Origin: Garcia nutans
Lineage: Eukaryota; Streptophyta; Magnoliopsida; Malpighiales; Euphorbiaceae
Assembly: GCA_947685225.1 (NCBI GenBank)
Contig: CANTUV010000009.1
Location: 310,001 to 374,000, forward strand
DNA length: 64,000 nt
Direction of reading: 5' to 3'
Below are positions 1 to 12,000 of the stretch, one piece after another; position 1 is the first letter of the stretch, and each line of letters starts with the position of its first letter. A program made the translations under genes and the position numbers. The notes below the pieces were generated by a model. That model had not been told where the DNA came from. It saw nothing but the letters and a program-made list of their open reading frames with translations, and ran no database searches.

Positions 1-206
1 ATATAGCATTAAATAATTTTTGATAGATTCAGTTTATGTTTTATATAGTATTAATAGTAATTTTGATAGATTCAATTTGGTTTGATTTAATGTAAAACCA
101 TTAACAATTAATTTTTAAAATATTTAGACCATTAATTTGTCTATTTTTTGTAATAAAATTTTCTATATCCAATTGCTTTGTTTCGTTGTTGATTACTTGG
201 CTATAG

Positions 207-2927
207 ATTGGAGTGGTGTTAAAATCAACTGATTATGCTCTGAGCTCTGTGGAGAAATGGATGGCTCCTAGAAAGGTAATGATAGAATTTGCTGCTTAAT
301 TATGCTATTCAAAACATATTTTTTATTAATAAGTAAAATTATCTGCAAATAATTTTCTAATACTCACTAATCATATTATGCTTTTTCCATGACTAAATAA
401 TAATATATGATAAATTAATCATATTGAATTTGGTATATAATTATATATTGAATTCAATAAAATTGAATTGTAATGAGAGTAGTTTATTAATGGTAATGTT
501 TATGATTGTGAGCAGAGTAATTTACCATTGCTTCTCTTCCCTGCAAGTGCAAAAGTGATGCCAGAACCATATGGGGTAGTTTTGATCTTTGTTTCTTGGA
601 ATTTCCCTATCTGTGAGTGAAATCAATTCCTTCTTAATTACCATACTGATAAATTGATCCATTTTAGTTAATAAAAGAAAGATATATACTTAAGATTTGT
701 TAGAGCTAACGCAATAATTTTGGTTCTGCAGCATTGGCATTAGATCCATTAATAGGAGCAATATCTGCAGGAAACACTGTGCTTTTAAAACCTTCAGACA
801 TTTCACCAAATTGCTCTTCCCTTCTGGCTAATACTATCCCCAAATACTTGGATCCCAAAGCTGTTAAGGTCGTCGAGGGTGGAGGAGATGTTTCTCAACA
901 TCTTCTACAAAAGAAGTGGGACAAAATTTTCTTTACGGGTAATGTATATTTTAGTAACCACCCAGCTCCTGGAGATAACTCTATTATCACTGAATCAGAA
1001 GCTCATTAGTATTTTTAACTGTAACGAAAATTTTCAGGGAGTCAGCGCGTTGGACGAATTATAATGGCAGAAGCTGCAAAACATTTAACACCTGTTACTC
1101 TTGAGTTGGGTGGAAAAAGTCCTGCAGTCTTGGATATCAACTCCATTTCCTCTGACATGAAGGTTAGTTACTTTGATTTATTGAACTGTAAAATGCTAAA
1201 AACATTTGATTGCTAATTTGACTTGTTCTGATAAAATATATATGTGTTGGATTCAAAGGCAGTAGTCAAAAGAATTGCTGGTGGGAAATGGGGGCCTTGC
1301 AATGGACAGGCATGTATTAGTGTGGATTATGTGCTTGTAGAAGAGAAGTTTTCTTCTTATCTGGTAATATGAAAAGTTCCCTTTTATAGTTTTTTACCAT
1401 ATAGCATATATTATGATACATGCAGAAATTCTTTTGGTCTCATCATGCTTCAATTTTACATCGTTTTCCCAGATAGAATCATTGACCAGGATTATCAGGA
1501 AATTTTATGGAGAAAACCCAAAAGAATCAAAAAGCCTTAGCAGAATTGGAAACAAGAACAACTTTAAAAGGTTAAGTAATCTTATTAAAGATCCTCTTGT
1601 TGCAGCTTCCATTGTTTTTGGTGGTTCAACAGATGAAGCAAAACTGTAAGTATCTTTTCTTTCTTAAAGTAACTTAAATTGATCTGCATTGATTCGATGT
1701 CGCCATGGTTGGTTCGATTTGGTGTACTTCTGATAACTCCAGGATGATATGCAGAAAGTTCTTGCAAGATTCATTTTAATGATAATGGAGGAAGTTCTAA
1801 TTAATCCTCACTCAAAATCCTGCAGGTTGATGGAGCCAACAATCTTGTTAAATCCCCCACTCGATTCAGAAATAATGACAGAAGAAATCTTTGGTCCTCT
1901 GCTTCCTGTTATTACAGTAATTAACAATCAATCCTACCTTTTTTATTTTATATTCTTTCAGATATAAGTAAGCTCTTTTCTCAAAATAGTACAACTCTCA
2001 AAATAGTACAATACATATATATATACGTGTGCAGGTTAATAACATTAAAGAAAGCATTGAATTCATAAACTCTAAACCAAAACCTCTGGTTATTTATGCC
2101 TTCACAAAGGATGAAACATTCAAGAAACAACTCTTGACACAAACATCTTCAGGAAGTCTGGTTTTCAACGACACTATGGTTCAAGTAATTAACTAAACTC
2201 TATTATTTAACTTGGCCCAGCATGGTCTTAGACTTTGTCTTTTTGATGATTTGTCGTGATTTCATAATATATAATATAATTTAGTTTCTTGTTTACTTTA
2301 ACTTGTATAGTTTTTCTGGGTAATCTCAAGTTTAAAAACCGTTCATTTTAATAAAATTTTTAAACTTTTTTAATGAGTTATACGTGGTTTTAAAATTTTA
2401 TTTTTCAAAAATATCATTAATAAACATTTTATTCACAACTTATTAAAATCTTGCAAAATTTTATCAAATCAAGCAACTATCCTATCTTTCTAAATATAAT
2501 AATTAGTACTTACAAAACCATATCATATAATACTATATTATACTATACATTACTAAACCTTGCTGTCAGTTATCCAAACATACTCTTAACCTTTTATATA
2601 AGTGTATCGATGCAAACACAATTGACGCAGGCACAATGCAGAAACTAAAACAGTTTAGTTTAATTGCAATTTATTTTTGTATACTTGCAGTTTATATGTG
2701 ATGAATTGCCATTTGGAGGTGTTGGTCAGAGTGGATTTGGAAGGTACCATGGGAAATATTCTTTTGACACATTCAGCCATGAAAAAGCAGTTATGGAAAG
2801 AGGATTTTTCCCTGAGATTGGACCCAGATATCCTCCATGGAATGATTTCAAGCTTCAATTTATCAAACTTGCTTACCGTTTTAACTATATTGGATTAATA
2901 CTGCTGCTGCTGGGACTGAAAAAATAG
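207..2927 (+). CDS. Aldehyde dehydrogenase, ALDH3 family (ALDH3F1/3H1-like), 5' end outside window
   Basis: NAD(P)+-dependent oxidation of aldehydes, including lipid-peroxidation aldehydes, to acids; class 3 enzymes are usually cytosolic or membrane-tethered. Nine in-phase exons are visible: 207-275, 516-612, 732-938, 1038-1162, 1259-1363, 1473-1645, 1826-1916, 2035-2184 and 2691-2927, all with GT-AG borders. They give 417 residues plus stop. Family members have about 480 residues, so roughly 65 N-terminal residues lie left of the window. Visible motifs: MPEPYGVVLI and SWNFP near the start, FTGS (cofactor region), VTLELGGKSP with the general-base Glu (fragment residue 147), GQACI with the catalytic Cys (residue 185), EEIFGPLLP, and PFGGVGQSGFGRYHGKYSF. 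The C-terminus ends in a hydrophobic stretch (YIGLILLLLGLKK) typical of ALDH3 membrane anchoring. No lesion is seen and both catalytic residues are present, so this looks functional. Assignment to 3F1 rather than 3H1 is tentative. Confidence 0.93.
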
Positions 2928-3949
2928 CATTAATTTATTTATTAGCTGCATTTACAGTTGCTAATTTGTATTTCAGATTGTTAAAGAATAAAATTTTCAA
3001 GAAAATAATGTATTAGCTTTATGCTAGCTAGCAAATGTATGTCATGACGGGATTATTCAAAGTTCAAAGCTCTTCATTTTTCTATTTTAACATTTCAGTA
3101 GTAAAAGCTTGGAATAATCTCAGTTACAGGTTTTAAGTTTTAATTCCTCCTTCAAAAGGTTAATAAATCAAATGGGATATACATAGCCGCTAATTCATGT
3201 CTATTGGAATTTCAGTTATCTGAATGCTTCTAAATTGCTTATTCATGTCTATTGGAATTTCAGTTATTTGAATGCTTCTAAATAGGTTATTACGGTAAAA
3301 CTCTCCTTATTAAACGGAGTCGAATTCAAAATTTTTAATTAAGTTAACATAGTTTTTTATTAATTAATTCCATCGTTAGTTGTTTATAGTGCTTTAATTC
3401 TTTATATCAGGAATCTTTTGAGTTGTAGCACCAATTCAATTTTAGCATTACTTTTTAATTTAAGTTTAATTTTACCTAACTATATAAAAAAAATAAAATT
3501 AAATAAACAAATCTAATATAAAAAAAATAGAGAGAGAGAGACGTTCTAATATGTGTGTGTGTGTTTATACTTGTAATTTTGCAACCACAGTAAGTGCAGC
3601 CAATGCACAGCTGCCACTTGTAAAAGTCAATTGGTCAACACGCAGCGACCTTTACAGAAGTTGGGATTTGGAAGTTTCCAATGAAACTCTCTGCTGATGG
3701 AAACCGCAGCTTTTTATCAACAGGTCATCTCAACATATTAACATATTCGGCACCAAAACCAAACCAAAATGTCCCAACCCAAATCTGTCTTGGCTTGTCG
3801 GCAGCGTCCATGAAAGTGAGAGGTCTGACCTTGAAACGAGTGTCGCCAAATTGCAGATTCAAGATTCCTAGATCATTTTTTTTCAATTACTGTTAATTCG
3901 AAAAATCAAATGCGACGAAGGACAATCAAGCGCAAAAATAAACGGCGGA
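2928..3949. other. Intergenic: ALDH 3' flank with a 48-bp tandem duplication
   Basis: This holds the 3' untranslated region of the ALDH gene and spacer. A 48-bp unit is duplicated head to tail (3193-3240 and 3241-3284). Short (AG)n and (TG)n tracts lie near 3531-3563. From about 3590 the sequence is less AT-rich and contains short open frames without recognisable similarity. It may be the 5' flank of the relic gene that follows. Confidence 0.6.
3193..3284. repeat. 48-bp direct tandem duplication
   Basis: Two adjacent copies of a unit beginning attcatgtctattggaattt, period 48, with one difference inside the compared part and divergence only at the end of the second copy. It looks like a recent local duplication. 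Confidence 0.9.
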
Positions 3950-4091
3950 GAATATGAACAAGAAAGAAGAAGAGGAGAAACTGCCTCCTGCTTTCGAAAC
4001 CGGAGCCTGGTGATTGCTGTGGAAGCGGATGCATTCGGTGTGTTTGGGACGTGTATTATGAGGAGCTTGAGGCGTATCACAAGCTTTATTT
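3950..4091 (+). pseudogene. Relic of oxidoreductase-like (OXLD1/UPF0651) Cys-rich small protein
   Basis: A frame at about 3998-4091 encodes KPEPGDCCGSGCIRCVWDVY followed by YEELEAYHKLYF and a stop. This is the signature of the oxidoreductase-like N-terminal domain (Pfam family of human OXLD1 and fungal UPF0651 mitochondrial proteins), a short Pro/Cys-rich motif of unknown biochemical role. The only upstream start in a plausible position, an ATG at about 3955 followed by an acidic-basic stretch and LPPA, is in another frame. That frame runs into TGA within the motif, while the motif frame itself has no ATG. A one-base frameshift therefore separates the two halves, and the tail after HKLY is short. 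I read this as a decayed copy. An unusual intron or a sequencing error near 3995 is the alternative. Confidence 0.68.
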
Positions 4092-4136
4092 TTGTTGATG
4101 CTTAAGAGTTAAAGGAAAACTTGTGTGTGTTTTGAA

Positions 4137-4157
4137 TTACCAAATCAACAAATATAT
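4137..4157. repeat. Target-site duplication, left copy (SINE-like insertion)
   Basis: This 21-bp stretch (contains taccaaatcaacaaatatat) recurs at 4265-4285, exactly bracketing the 107-bp insertion between them. With a one-base indel the match extends a few bases further left. Confidence 0.85.
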
Positions 4158-4264
4158 TTTTTTTTTCTTAAAAAAAGTTCAAATTTCAGAAAATATTTTG
4201 GGGGTTCGAATCAAACCTTTTCCTAGTGAGTAGGGTCGTGGCCCGCTGGACTAACCCATCGAAT
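4158..4264 (-). mobile_element. Probable tRNA-derived SINE, inserted in minus orientation
   Basis: A 107-bp insertion is bounded by a ~21-bp direct repeat (4137-4157 and 4265-4285). On the plus strand it begins with a T-rich run, so on the minus strand it ends in an A-rich tail. Read on the minus strand, the head contains TAGTCCAGCGG, a perfect fit to the pol III A-box pattern TRGYNNANNGG. It is followed about 25 bases later by GGTTTGATTC, one substitution from a B box. Long target duplication, A-rich tail and spaced internal pol III boxes together indicate a SINE. No protein is encoded. Confidence 0.65.
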
Positions 4265-4273
4265 TTACCAAAT

Positions 4274-4285
<12 letters not shown>
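4265..4285. repeat. Target-site duplication, right copy (SINE-like insertion)
   Basis: Second copy of the 21-bp sequence at 4137-4157. It runs directly into a (TA)n tract, which may have grown from its TATAT end. Confidence 0.85.
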
Positions 4286-4305
<20 letters not shown>

Positions 4306-4306
4306 T
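4281..4306. repeat. (TA)13 microsatellite
   Basis: Uninterrupted TA dinucleotide tract directly at the right end of the SINE target duplication. Confidence 0.95.
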
Positions 4307-6833
4307 CAAAAATCAATTTCATATTTAATTAAATTAGACATTACTCATTGGCTAATGAGTGTTCACAAACTACTTGGACTGATTTGGGTAATTCAAGACA
4401 AGTTGAACGAATTGTCTTAGGATTGATCGGATTTTGAGTTACACTTTTAAAAATTTTATAATTTTTGAGTAATCAGATTGGTCCGATCCAACTCATGCTC
4501 AAAATATATGTTATTTCAATATGCATGTAAAGTTAAAATAATTCTTAAACTTACCTCTTTCTCTTTGTTCTCTCTATTTCTCGATCTCTCTCGCTATTCC
4601 TTTCATTCAGTCGCCTTTTTTCTACTCTCCATTTTCCTTTATTCTCCATCTCTCTCTGTTCTCTCACTTAATCATCTTCTTTTTTGCTGTCAATTTCTAA
4701 TTTCAATCTCTTTTGTTTTCAATCTCTCTTGGTAAATTTACTTTCACGGTCCAAATGGCTTGAGTTTGCTTTAGACTTTAGATTCAGGTTAGACTATGAG
4801 ATACAATTCTCAATTCGAATTCAACTCCAGTTGAGTTAGACTTTAAACAATGTAAAAATTGACCGAATAATATGTCTTGTGTATTCCCTTATATTAGCTT
4901 TAAAATCAAGGCTTGAATGAATTAGATTAAAAGAAAAATGTTTTTTAAATATATATATATATGTATATAATAAAATATATTTGAAAATAATATATTTGTT
5001 ACTTACCTTGATAATAAGGTATGATTTATAATTTTTTTCTTAAATGGTTAAATTGAATGAAATATTTTTAAATACATTTTACTATATACATTATTCACCG
5101 AATCACCGTGTTTGGATTGGATGAATTCTATAAAATTTTGTGAAATTTATTTAAATTTCAAAGATCTTTTCTATTAAAAAAAATATAAAATTTGCAAGTG
5201 AATTTTATAAATTAACAAGCTCATTTTTTTTTTATAAAATTATTCTCAATAGATCAACACTCATTTTTTTACTATGCCCTTCTAATTATTTCTCTTTTTT
5301 ACTATGTCAATTCTACAAATTTATTATTTTTTATATTTTAAAATTAATTTTTAGCCAAATTATGTAATCAATTTTTAATTTTTTTAAAACCAAAATATCC
5401 AATCTGGATGTTTGCACTTTTAACTTCGCCAATATTCATATTTTTATCTTAATATTTTATTGAATTTTATTTTAGTAATGATTTAAAATTTAAAAAAATT
5501 GCTCATTTTATATATATAAACCCTTTTATAAAATTGATTATAAAAAAAAATATATCCTTATAAATATAAATTATATTTTAATAAGTAAAAATTTTTAAAT
5601 TTAAATATTTTCATCTAAAATTATTTTAAAAAAATCATTATTTTGAATAAAAAATATTAAAAATAAAATTATGATACTTTTTAATTGTATTTATATAAAC
5701 TAAAAAATATTATTTTTAATATTAAAAAATAAAATATTCATATATAATAATTATCTAATCGAGAAATATATTATTATCAAATTATATAAATAAATATATA
5801 AAAAAACTTCTTTTGACATTATTTAAGCACAAATTTTAAATATAATCTTATTATAATATGGATATATTTAGAAAAAAAAATAAATAAATTTTTAATTTAA
5901 AATTTATTTCAAATAAAATTATTTAAAATTTAATTAGATTATCTATTTTAAGTTATACGTTATTATATATCAAATGAATTCTCTATGAAATTTATTTATT
6001 CATTCCAAACATAGTAAATGAAAAATTTTTAAATACATTTTATCATATATATATATATATAAGTTTTGTATAAAATAAAATAAAATTTAAATATATAAAT
6101 AATAAAAATGTAATATTGAAATATTAAAATATAAGAGTGAAATTTTTTAAAAATTATAGTATTTAAAAAAAAGGTCACATGCAGTGGGAGAACAAAAATT
6201 AAAAAAAAAGGGGCAAAATTTATAAATAAAAAAATTATAGATAAATTTTTATTTATTTTTATTTTTATATTAATAAAATTAATGTAAATAATTGATATTA
6301 ATATTTATATTTAATTTTATTTTTATATTAAATAATTAAATATTAAAATTTTTATTATCTTTATTTTAATATTTAAATTTTACTTTAAAAAATTAAAAGT
6401 AAAATTATACAATATATATTATTTTTTAAATAATATTTATATATTTTTAAAATATTTTAAAGAAAATGTTAAACTTATTATTTTTAAAAAAATTTATATA
6501 ATATATTTTATAAAATACTTAAACTAACCACAAAAATATAAATTTAAATTACAAAATAATTAATATAATTATAAAATTTTTAATTTATATCATAATCAAA
6601 ATTTAAAATAATTTACGTAGTCGTAAAAATTTTAAATTTTAATTCATAATTAAATTCTGAAATAATAATCTAATAATCAAAATAATAAACTAAAATTTTT
6701 AAATAAAATTTTAAATTAAATAACAATTATAAATAATTAATAATACTCAATAAAATTATTAAAATAAAAAATAAAAAATTAATTTTAAAATTTTAAAGTA
6801 ATTAATATTTAAACATTATTTTTTAAGAAAATA

Positions 6834-6864
<31 letters not shown>

Positions 6865-7076
6865 GCAGGGGACCATGTCTCTCCTGTGGTTCCGCCCCCT
6901 CCTCACATGGCCATAATGAAATGAAAATGATGCATCCCATCGTTCACAAATTATAGTGGGTCGTCTTGAGCCTTTTTACGAGACGTATGGGTTTAATAAG
7001 GATCTTTCCGAACGACAATTTGGCCATTGTCGTCTAGAAATATACGAGGCAAGCAGCGATCTGTTCGTAGCAGGAA
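4307..7076. other. AT-rich intergenic region with a candidate degenerate DNA element (5.1-6.0 kb)
   Basis: No gene is supported. From 4550 to 4735 there is a CT-rich strand-asymmetric stretch without coding motifs. The segment about 5104-6015 carries weak inverted ends: GTGTTTGGATTGGATGAATT near 5107 against TATGTTTGGAATGAATAAAT on the opposite strand ending near 6012. It is bracketed by an imperfect ~33-bp direct repeat (5056-5088 and 6017-6050), so it may be a non-autonomous DNA element. The remainder is extreme AT sequence with (AT)12 at 6839-6863. About 6864-7076 is GC-richer and is the likely promoter and 5' leader of the glutaredoxin gene. Confidence 0.5.
6839..6863. repeat. (AT)12 microsatellite
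   Basis: Uninterrupted AT dinucleotide run, about 215 bp upstream of the glutaredoxin start codon. Confidence 0.95.
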
Positions 7077-8065
7077 ATGAAGATGGCGAAACTCGAGTCG
7101 ATTATGGCTGTTAATGCCAGACGATTCGGTTCTTTATTATTACTATTAGCATTATCATTTTTAGCGTTGTTAAATGCCGCCAAAGCATCGAATTCAGCTT
7201 CCGCCTTTGTACACGACGCCATCAATTCTCAACGCATTGTTATCTTCTCCAAATCCTATTGCCCGTAAACCCTATTTCTCTCTCAAGTTTCGTCTTTATT
7301 ATTCTCTTTCTCTTTTGATTATTTCAATTAATTCTGCTATTTTAGTCAATTAGGGTTTTGTTATTGGTTGGATTTTAGGCATGAAGTAATTGGAAACTGG
7401 TACTGGTTTATGGTTTATTAAGAGTTTCAAAAACTGAAACTGATTTAAGTTTTTGTGAAAATTTCCTCTAGCTGCCATTAATTTTTAGTTAATTTTCTTT
7501 AATTTAATCTGGAGTTAACTGATGGATAATGTAAGCCTAAATAGTATAGATAATGAATAAGAAATGTGTAATGAGGAACCGTAAATTTTTTAGCCTTTTT
7601 CCCCTTTCACTAGGTATTGTTTCCGTGCCAAGCGCATATTCAGTGAGCTACATGAACAGCCTTATGTTGTGGAATTGGATCTTCGAGGTATCCATTAGCT
7701 ACTGTGGTTCTTGTTAATTGTTTTTTTTTTATTAAGTGAATTGAGATGGCATTGTTACATGAATTTCTGTAGATGATGGATCTCAAATTCAGTATGTTCT
7801 TCTTGATCTAGTTGGTCGACGCACTGTCCCTCAAGTATTTGTGAATGGCAAGCATATTGGTGGCTCTGATGGTAAGCTGCTTTAAGCTGTGGTAGCCTTT
7901 TTTTCTTATAATAAAATTTCCCCTTTCTTGGGTACAAGCCCATCTTCTTTATTCTCTTAATTCCTTATGTAACTTGCATTGTCTTGGTGATTATACTTTT
8001 GTTCTTCAGATCTCAAAGCTGCTGTCCAGAGTGGTCAACTGCAGAAACTTCTATCTGCAGATTGA
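7077..8065 (+). CDS. GRXC3: Secretory CPYC-type glutaredoxin (GRXC3/GRXC4-like)
   Basis: Glutathione-dependent thiol-disulfide oxidoreductase (class I glutaredoxin). Four exons, 7077-7264, 7614-7687, 7773-7871 and 8010-8065, join in phase to 138 residues. The N-terminus carries a basic start and a hydrophobic core (about residues 18-35, SLLLLLALSFLALLNAA), a signal peptide or anchor expected for the GRXC3/C4 branch, which acts in the secretory pathway. The domain follows: IVIFSKSYCPYC with active-site CPYC at 62-65 split by intron 1, TVPQVFVNGKHIGG at 105-118 with the cis-Pro and glutathione-binding loop, and the SDDL motif. A second in-frame ATG lies two codons downstream (7083), so either could initiate. 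The gene is convergent with the methyltransferase gene, with stop codons about 980 bp apart. No lesion is seen. The symbol is by similarity. Confidence 0.92.
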
Positions 8066-9041
8066 AGGGAGATGCAAAAGTTGTAAACAATATCTTCTGA
8101 ACTGAAGCTGCACCACGTGCACTGGTATTAAAGAAAAATGATATTGGAGCTTTAAGTAAAATCTATGGCGACTGTTGAGAGTATATATTTGTTGCTTCAT
8201 ATCACTGATGACTTGTATCGACCTAGGGTTTTATGTTTCACAAGTTTGAAAATCCATGGTTCAAGTGAAAGTGTAGTGTAGTTCTATCATGTAAGCACTT
8301 GTTAATCTGAAGTAGAGAACCTTTCCTTTTTTTTAAAATAAAATTCGTTACAGTTGTTTACACATCAATGAACCATTTTGGTGTCAGATTCTCTTTGTGA
8401 AGACTTGAGCACTTTGTATTATTACATGATTTTGTGTGTTTTTACAAGCATTACCACTTCTTTTGATGCCCAGAGAATGTTTTCTCAATTCTCCTGTTTG
8501 GATGTGATCCTGTGCTTGTTATTTGAATATGTACAATTTATTTTTACAAACTTTTCTCTTTTAGGCATTTAAACAACCTTTAATTTCATTTATACTTGCT
8601 AAATGAATTCTGTGCATTTTATTTGAACTCATAGCATTTAAAACATGAATGGTAACATGTGTTGAAGCCTTTTTTCCCCCTTTTTTGAACAGTGGATGAA
8701 ATATCATACATCATTGGAACAGAATTACATCAGAGCATTAGATGCATAATCTGTTTTATCTTTTAATTTGTTGCTTTGGAACTTAACTTATTCTGACAGA
8801 AAGTGGAGCATGTCATTGGCACCTAGGTTTGAGCTGGACAAATTCAACTGGCCAATTGTAACAATATTCATTGCCTAATATCACTGACAGTTTTATATAA
8901 CAAATGGATTTGCATTTTTGTTGTATTTGAGCAAAAGATGTTACATTTCTAAGAAAGCATAGAGGCAGATAAAGTCACCAGAACAGGGTCTACAAGCTTT
9001 GTTGTAAGATTAGGAGACAATCAATGCTACTCTCTATACTA
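8066..9041. other. Convergent 3' flanks of glutaredoxin and methyltransferase genes
   Basis: Non-coding sequence between two convergent genes. It should hold both 3' untranslated regions. The open frames here are short and lack recognisable motifs. No repeat or RNA gene is evident. Confidence 0.7.
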
Positions 9042-12000
9042 TCAGGAAGAAACTGCATATGTTTGTGGCCTCCAGTCGCCTTTCTGTGCACTGAGTAGAC
9101 CTTCTTGATCTTTTGAGAAGGTAAGATGAACTTCCCATTGTAGAGACTTTAACAGGTTTTCAACTTCCCCTATTGCACTTGACTCATCGCGAACAATCAA
9201 TTTACCTCCAGGTCTCATTATCCTATCAACTTCTGCCATCACTGGAGCAAGTTTGCACCTGCAAAAGTAAAATTTTAATTTGATCATCAAGCTCCAGAAA
9301 AAGGAAAGTTGAACTATGCATAGAACAAGTAAGCTTTTTTAATCTATTCAGATTACCTTTTCTTCAGCTTTGAGAATAGATGATCAGCATGGAGGAGGTC
9401 ATAAGTTCTAGGATAAGTGCTGAAGGATTCACACCAATCATGGTATATCCCAAAAAGGCCTCTCTCATATATTATAGGAAGTGTGTCTGGAGAATCAATA
9501 TTTACTACATTTAAGACCCATACTTTCAGGTCCTTTAGAGCAGCAGCAAACCTGGATGCATAAACAGCAGTTTCTTTATAATCCTAATAATAGCAGAGGA
9601 ACATTAACACATGTAAAAATGATGATTTACCCTCCATAAACAGCTCTCATGTCCATAATATTTCTCACATTGGACCAGCTAATGCCTAATCCCTTCATAT
9701 ATGATTTGCGCACTACATGTTTCCAATGTTCATAATCTGTGGCAAAATCTTGAGGAGCTGGTTTTCCATAGATCCCCATTTGAGATCTGTTTAGCCAGTA
9801 AGGAGGTGCTTGTACTCTCTGCGGCCAATTTTCCGGCCATCGAGTCCCTCTTTTGTTGCTGTCAACTGGCACCTGATGCATGCATGCTTGCAGAGGTACA
9901 TACCTGGAAAACAAAATGCCAAAATTACCATATTATTTTAGCAGCTTCAACATGACCAAGTGGGAAACTTACTAGCTTAGAGGGAGAAATCTTACCAGGC
10001 AGCATTTGGATCATCATCACTCTTACACATGGGAGGTATATTTTTCTTCCTTTGATTGTAGCAATCATTAGAAGTAGGTTTGCGGTATATGGCAGCAGCT
10101 ATAGAATTGAGTTTGTCCTTCTTGATTGTCACAAGCTCCCAACAAATTGATACAGTCAACACAGACATTGCTAGAAAAATGATAGTGTAAGAAAAATGAT
10201 AACAAAGCCAAGAAGTTAAAAAACTTAAAAGTGCAATTGTCAATTTAATTGTTCAAATAATGCTATATACCTTGCCATATCTCTGCATCTTCTTGAAGCT
10301 TTTGATATACTGGTGTTGCTGACCAAACAAAATATCCTCCAGGTCTCAGGACACGATTCAATTCCAAAAGTAGCATACCACCTGAACCGTTTTGGCAAGC
10401 ACGTCGTAAAGAAAGTGTCTGATACATGTTAAGTGTCATTTAAGTATTCCCCTGTGCATATACTTCAAAGGGTGCATTAACCAATTAGGATTTTGTTCTG
10501 TTAGTTCAATACTACTATGCACTAACACTTAAATACTAAGTTATTATATTGCATTTCATATTTCCATATCCATGCTATATATCAGATTAAATAGAGAATA
10601 AGAAGAGGAAGAAGAAGAATTATGATTACCATCTGTGTGCCAAGGCACTCGACAGCGGGCACAGTGCAGAAGATCAAAGACTCGGCTTGGAAATGGGAGA
10701 CGCTGAGAACCCATAACAGCTGATATAGCAGGTATTCCTCTTTCCAGAGCAAACTGAACTTGAGCTTCGTGTTCATCTTTTGGTGCAAAAGACATTGTAA
10801 GAACATCCTTTTCAAATAGGTAACCACCAAAACTTGCAACTCCACACCCTACATCCAAAACCACTCTTGTATGCTTTCCCCATTCAATATTTGGCACTGA
10901 CTGCAAAAATCAACAATGTGAAAAATAGATTTATAAAAATTAGCCTAATTGTAAAGATGAGACTTTTTAAAAATGGATAAAAGAAAGAATCTTCTACCTG
11001 TTGAAGAAATTCTATGTAGTGGAGAGCTCCATGTATGAATTGGGTGCCACCACCAGGGAAGGTCAAGAACTCACCTTTCACTTTAACCCAGTTCTGATGC
11101 CCTTTTACCTCTGCTAATAACGTATGAGGTACATTATGGTACCATATCTATTATATCACAATAATGAGAAAGATTATGATTAAAATATTTAATATCATGT
11201 TGCTAAATTAGTCTCTTTAAATTAAGATATTCAATAAAATTGTCTTAAGCATAATTAATTAAGATTTCAAATGATGTGGTATTATACCTTATCTCTGCTT
11301 GTTGGCCAAGTTATGGGAGTTTTGTATCCCTCAGGAACTGGGACTAAGCAAGTAGGTCCTTCCTCAGGGCAGTGCCTCTCTCTATGTTGAAAGTGTCTAG
11401 TAGTTCTCAACTTCTTTACTGCTTTCTCATTATCCAAACAAGGTATATAATCAGGACCTGCTGTGACGTTACAAAGCTGCCATGTATATCCATAGATATT
11501 ATCTTTACCCAATTCCTCTTTTCTTCTCTCTTTCTGGTTCTCTGACTCAGTTGCTTGAGTAGACCAAGATTTCTTCGACTCGTTCGATTCTTTTGGTATT
11601 CCTGCAGAAGTCCCACCACCAGGGAATGATGTTTCAGTTGAAGACTTATCTTCCAATGTTGTTTCTTGTTTTATTTCTGGTTGGATTTGTTGGGTTTTTA
11701 TGTTATCTGTTGATTTTTCAGATTTTGTTAAATCTTCAATTTGTTGCTTTTCTTTTTGCTTTTGTTGTTGTTTGATTCTTTGCTGTTGATCTTCTTCTGT
11801 TAATTCATTTTGAGATTCCTGAGAAGCAGTTTGGATTCCAGCATCTTCCTGTCGTTGTTGTTGTTGCTGCTCCTTGTATGATTTAGGATTTTGAGATTCT
11901 TCATTGTTTTCTTGTTCTTGTTCTTGTTGATGATATTGGACATTTTTACTTGTCCCAACATTTTCTTGCTGTGAATTATTACCATTTTCAGATGAGGTTG

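Noticed and set aside
1..206. Start exon of the ALDH gene within the first 206 bases
   Set aside because: The sequence left of the acceptor at 205-206 is AT-rich with no frame matching the ALDH3 N-terminus, so the first exon must be outside the window.
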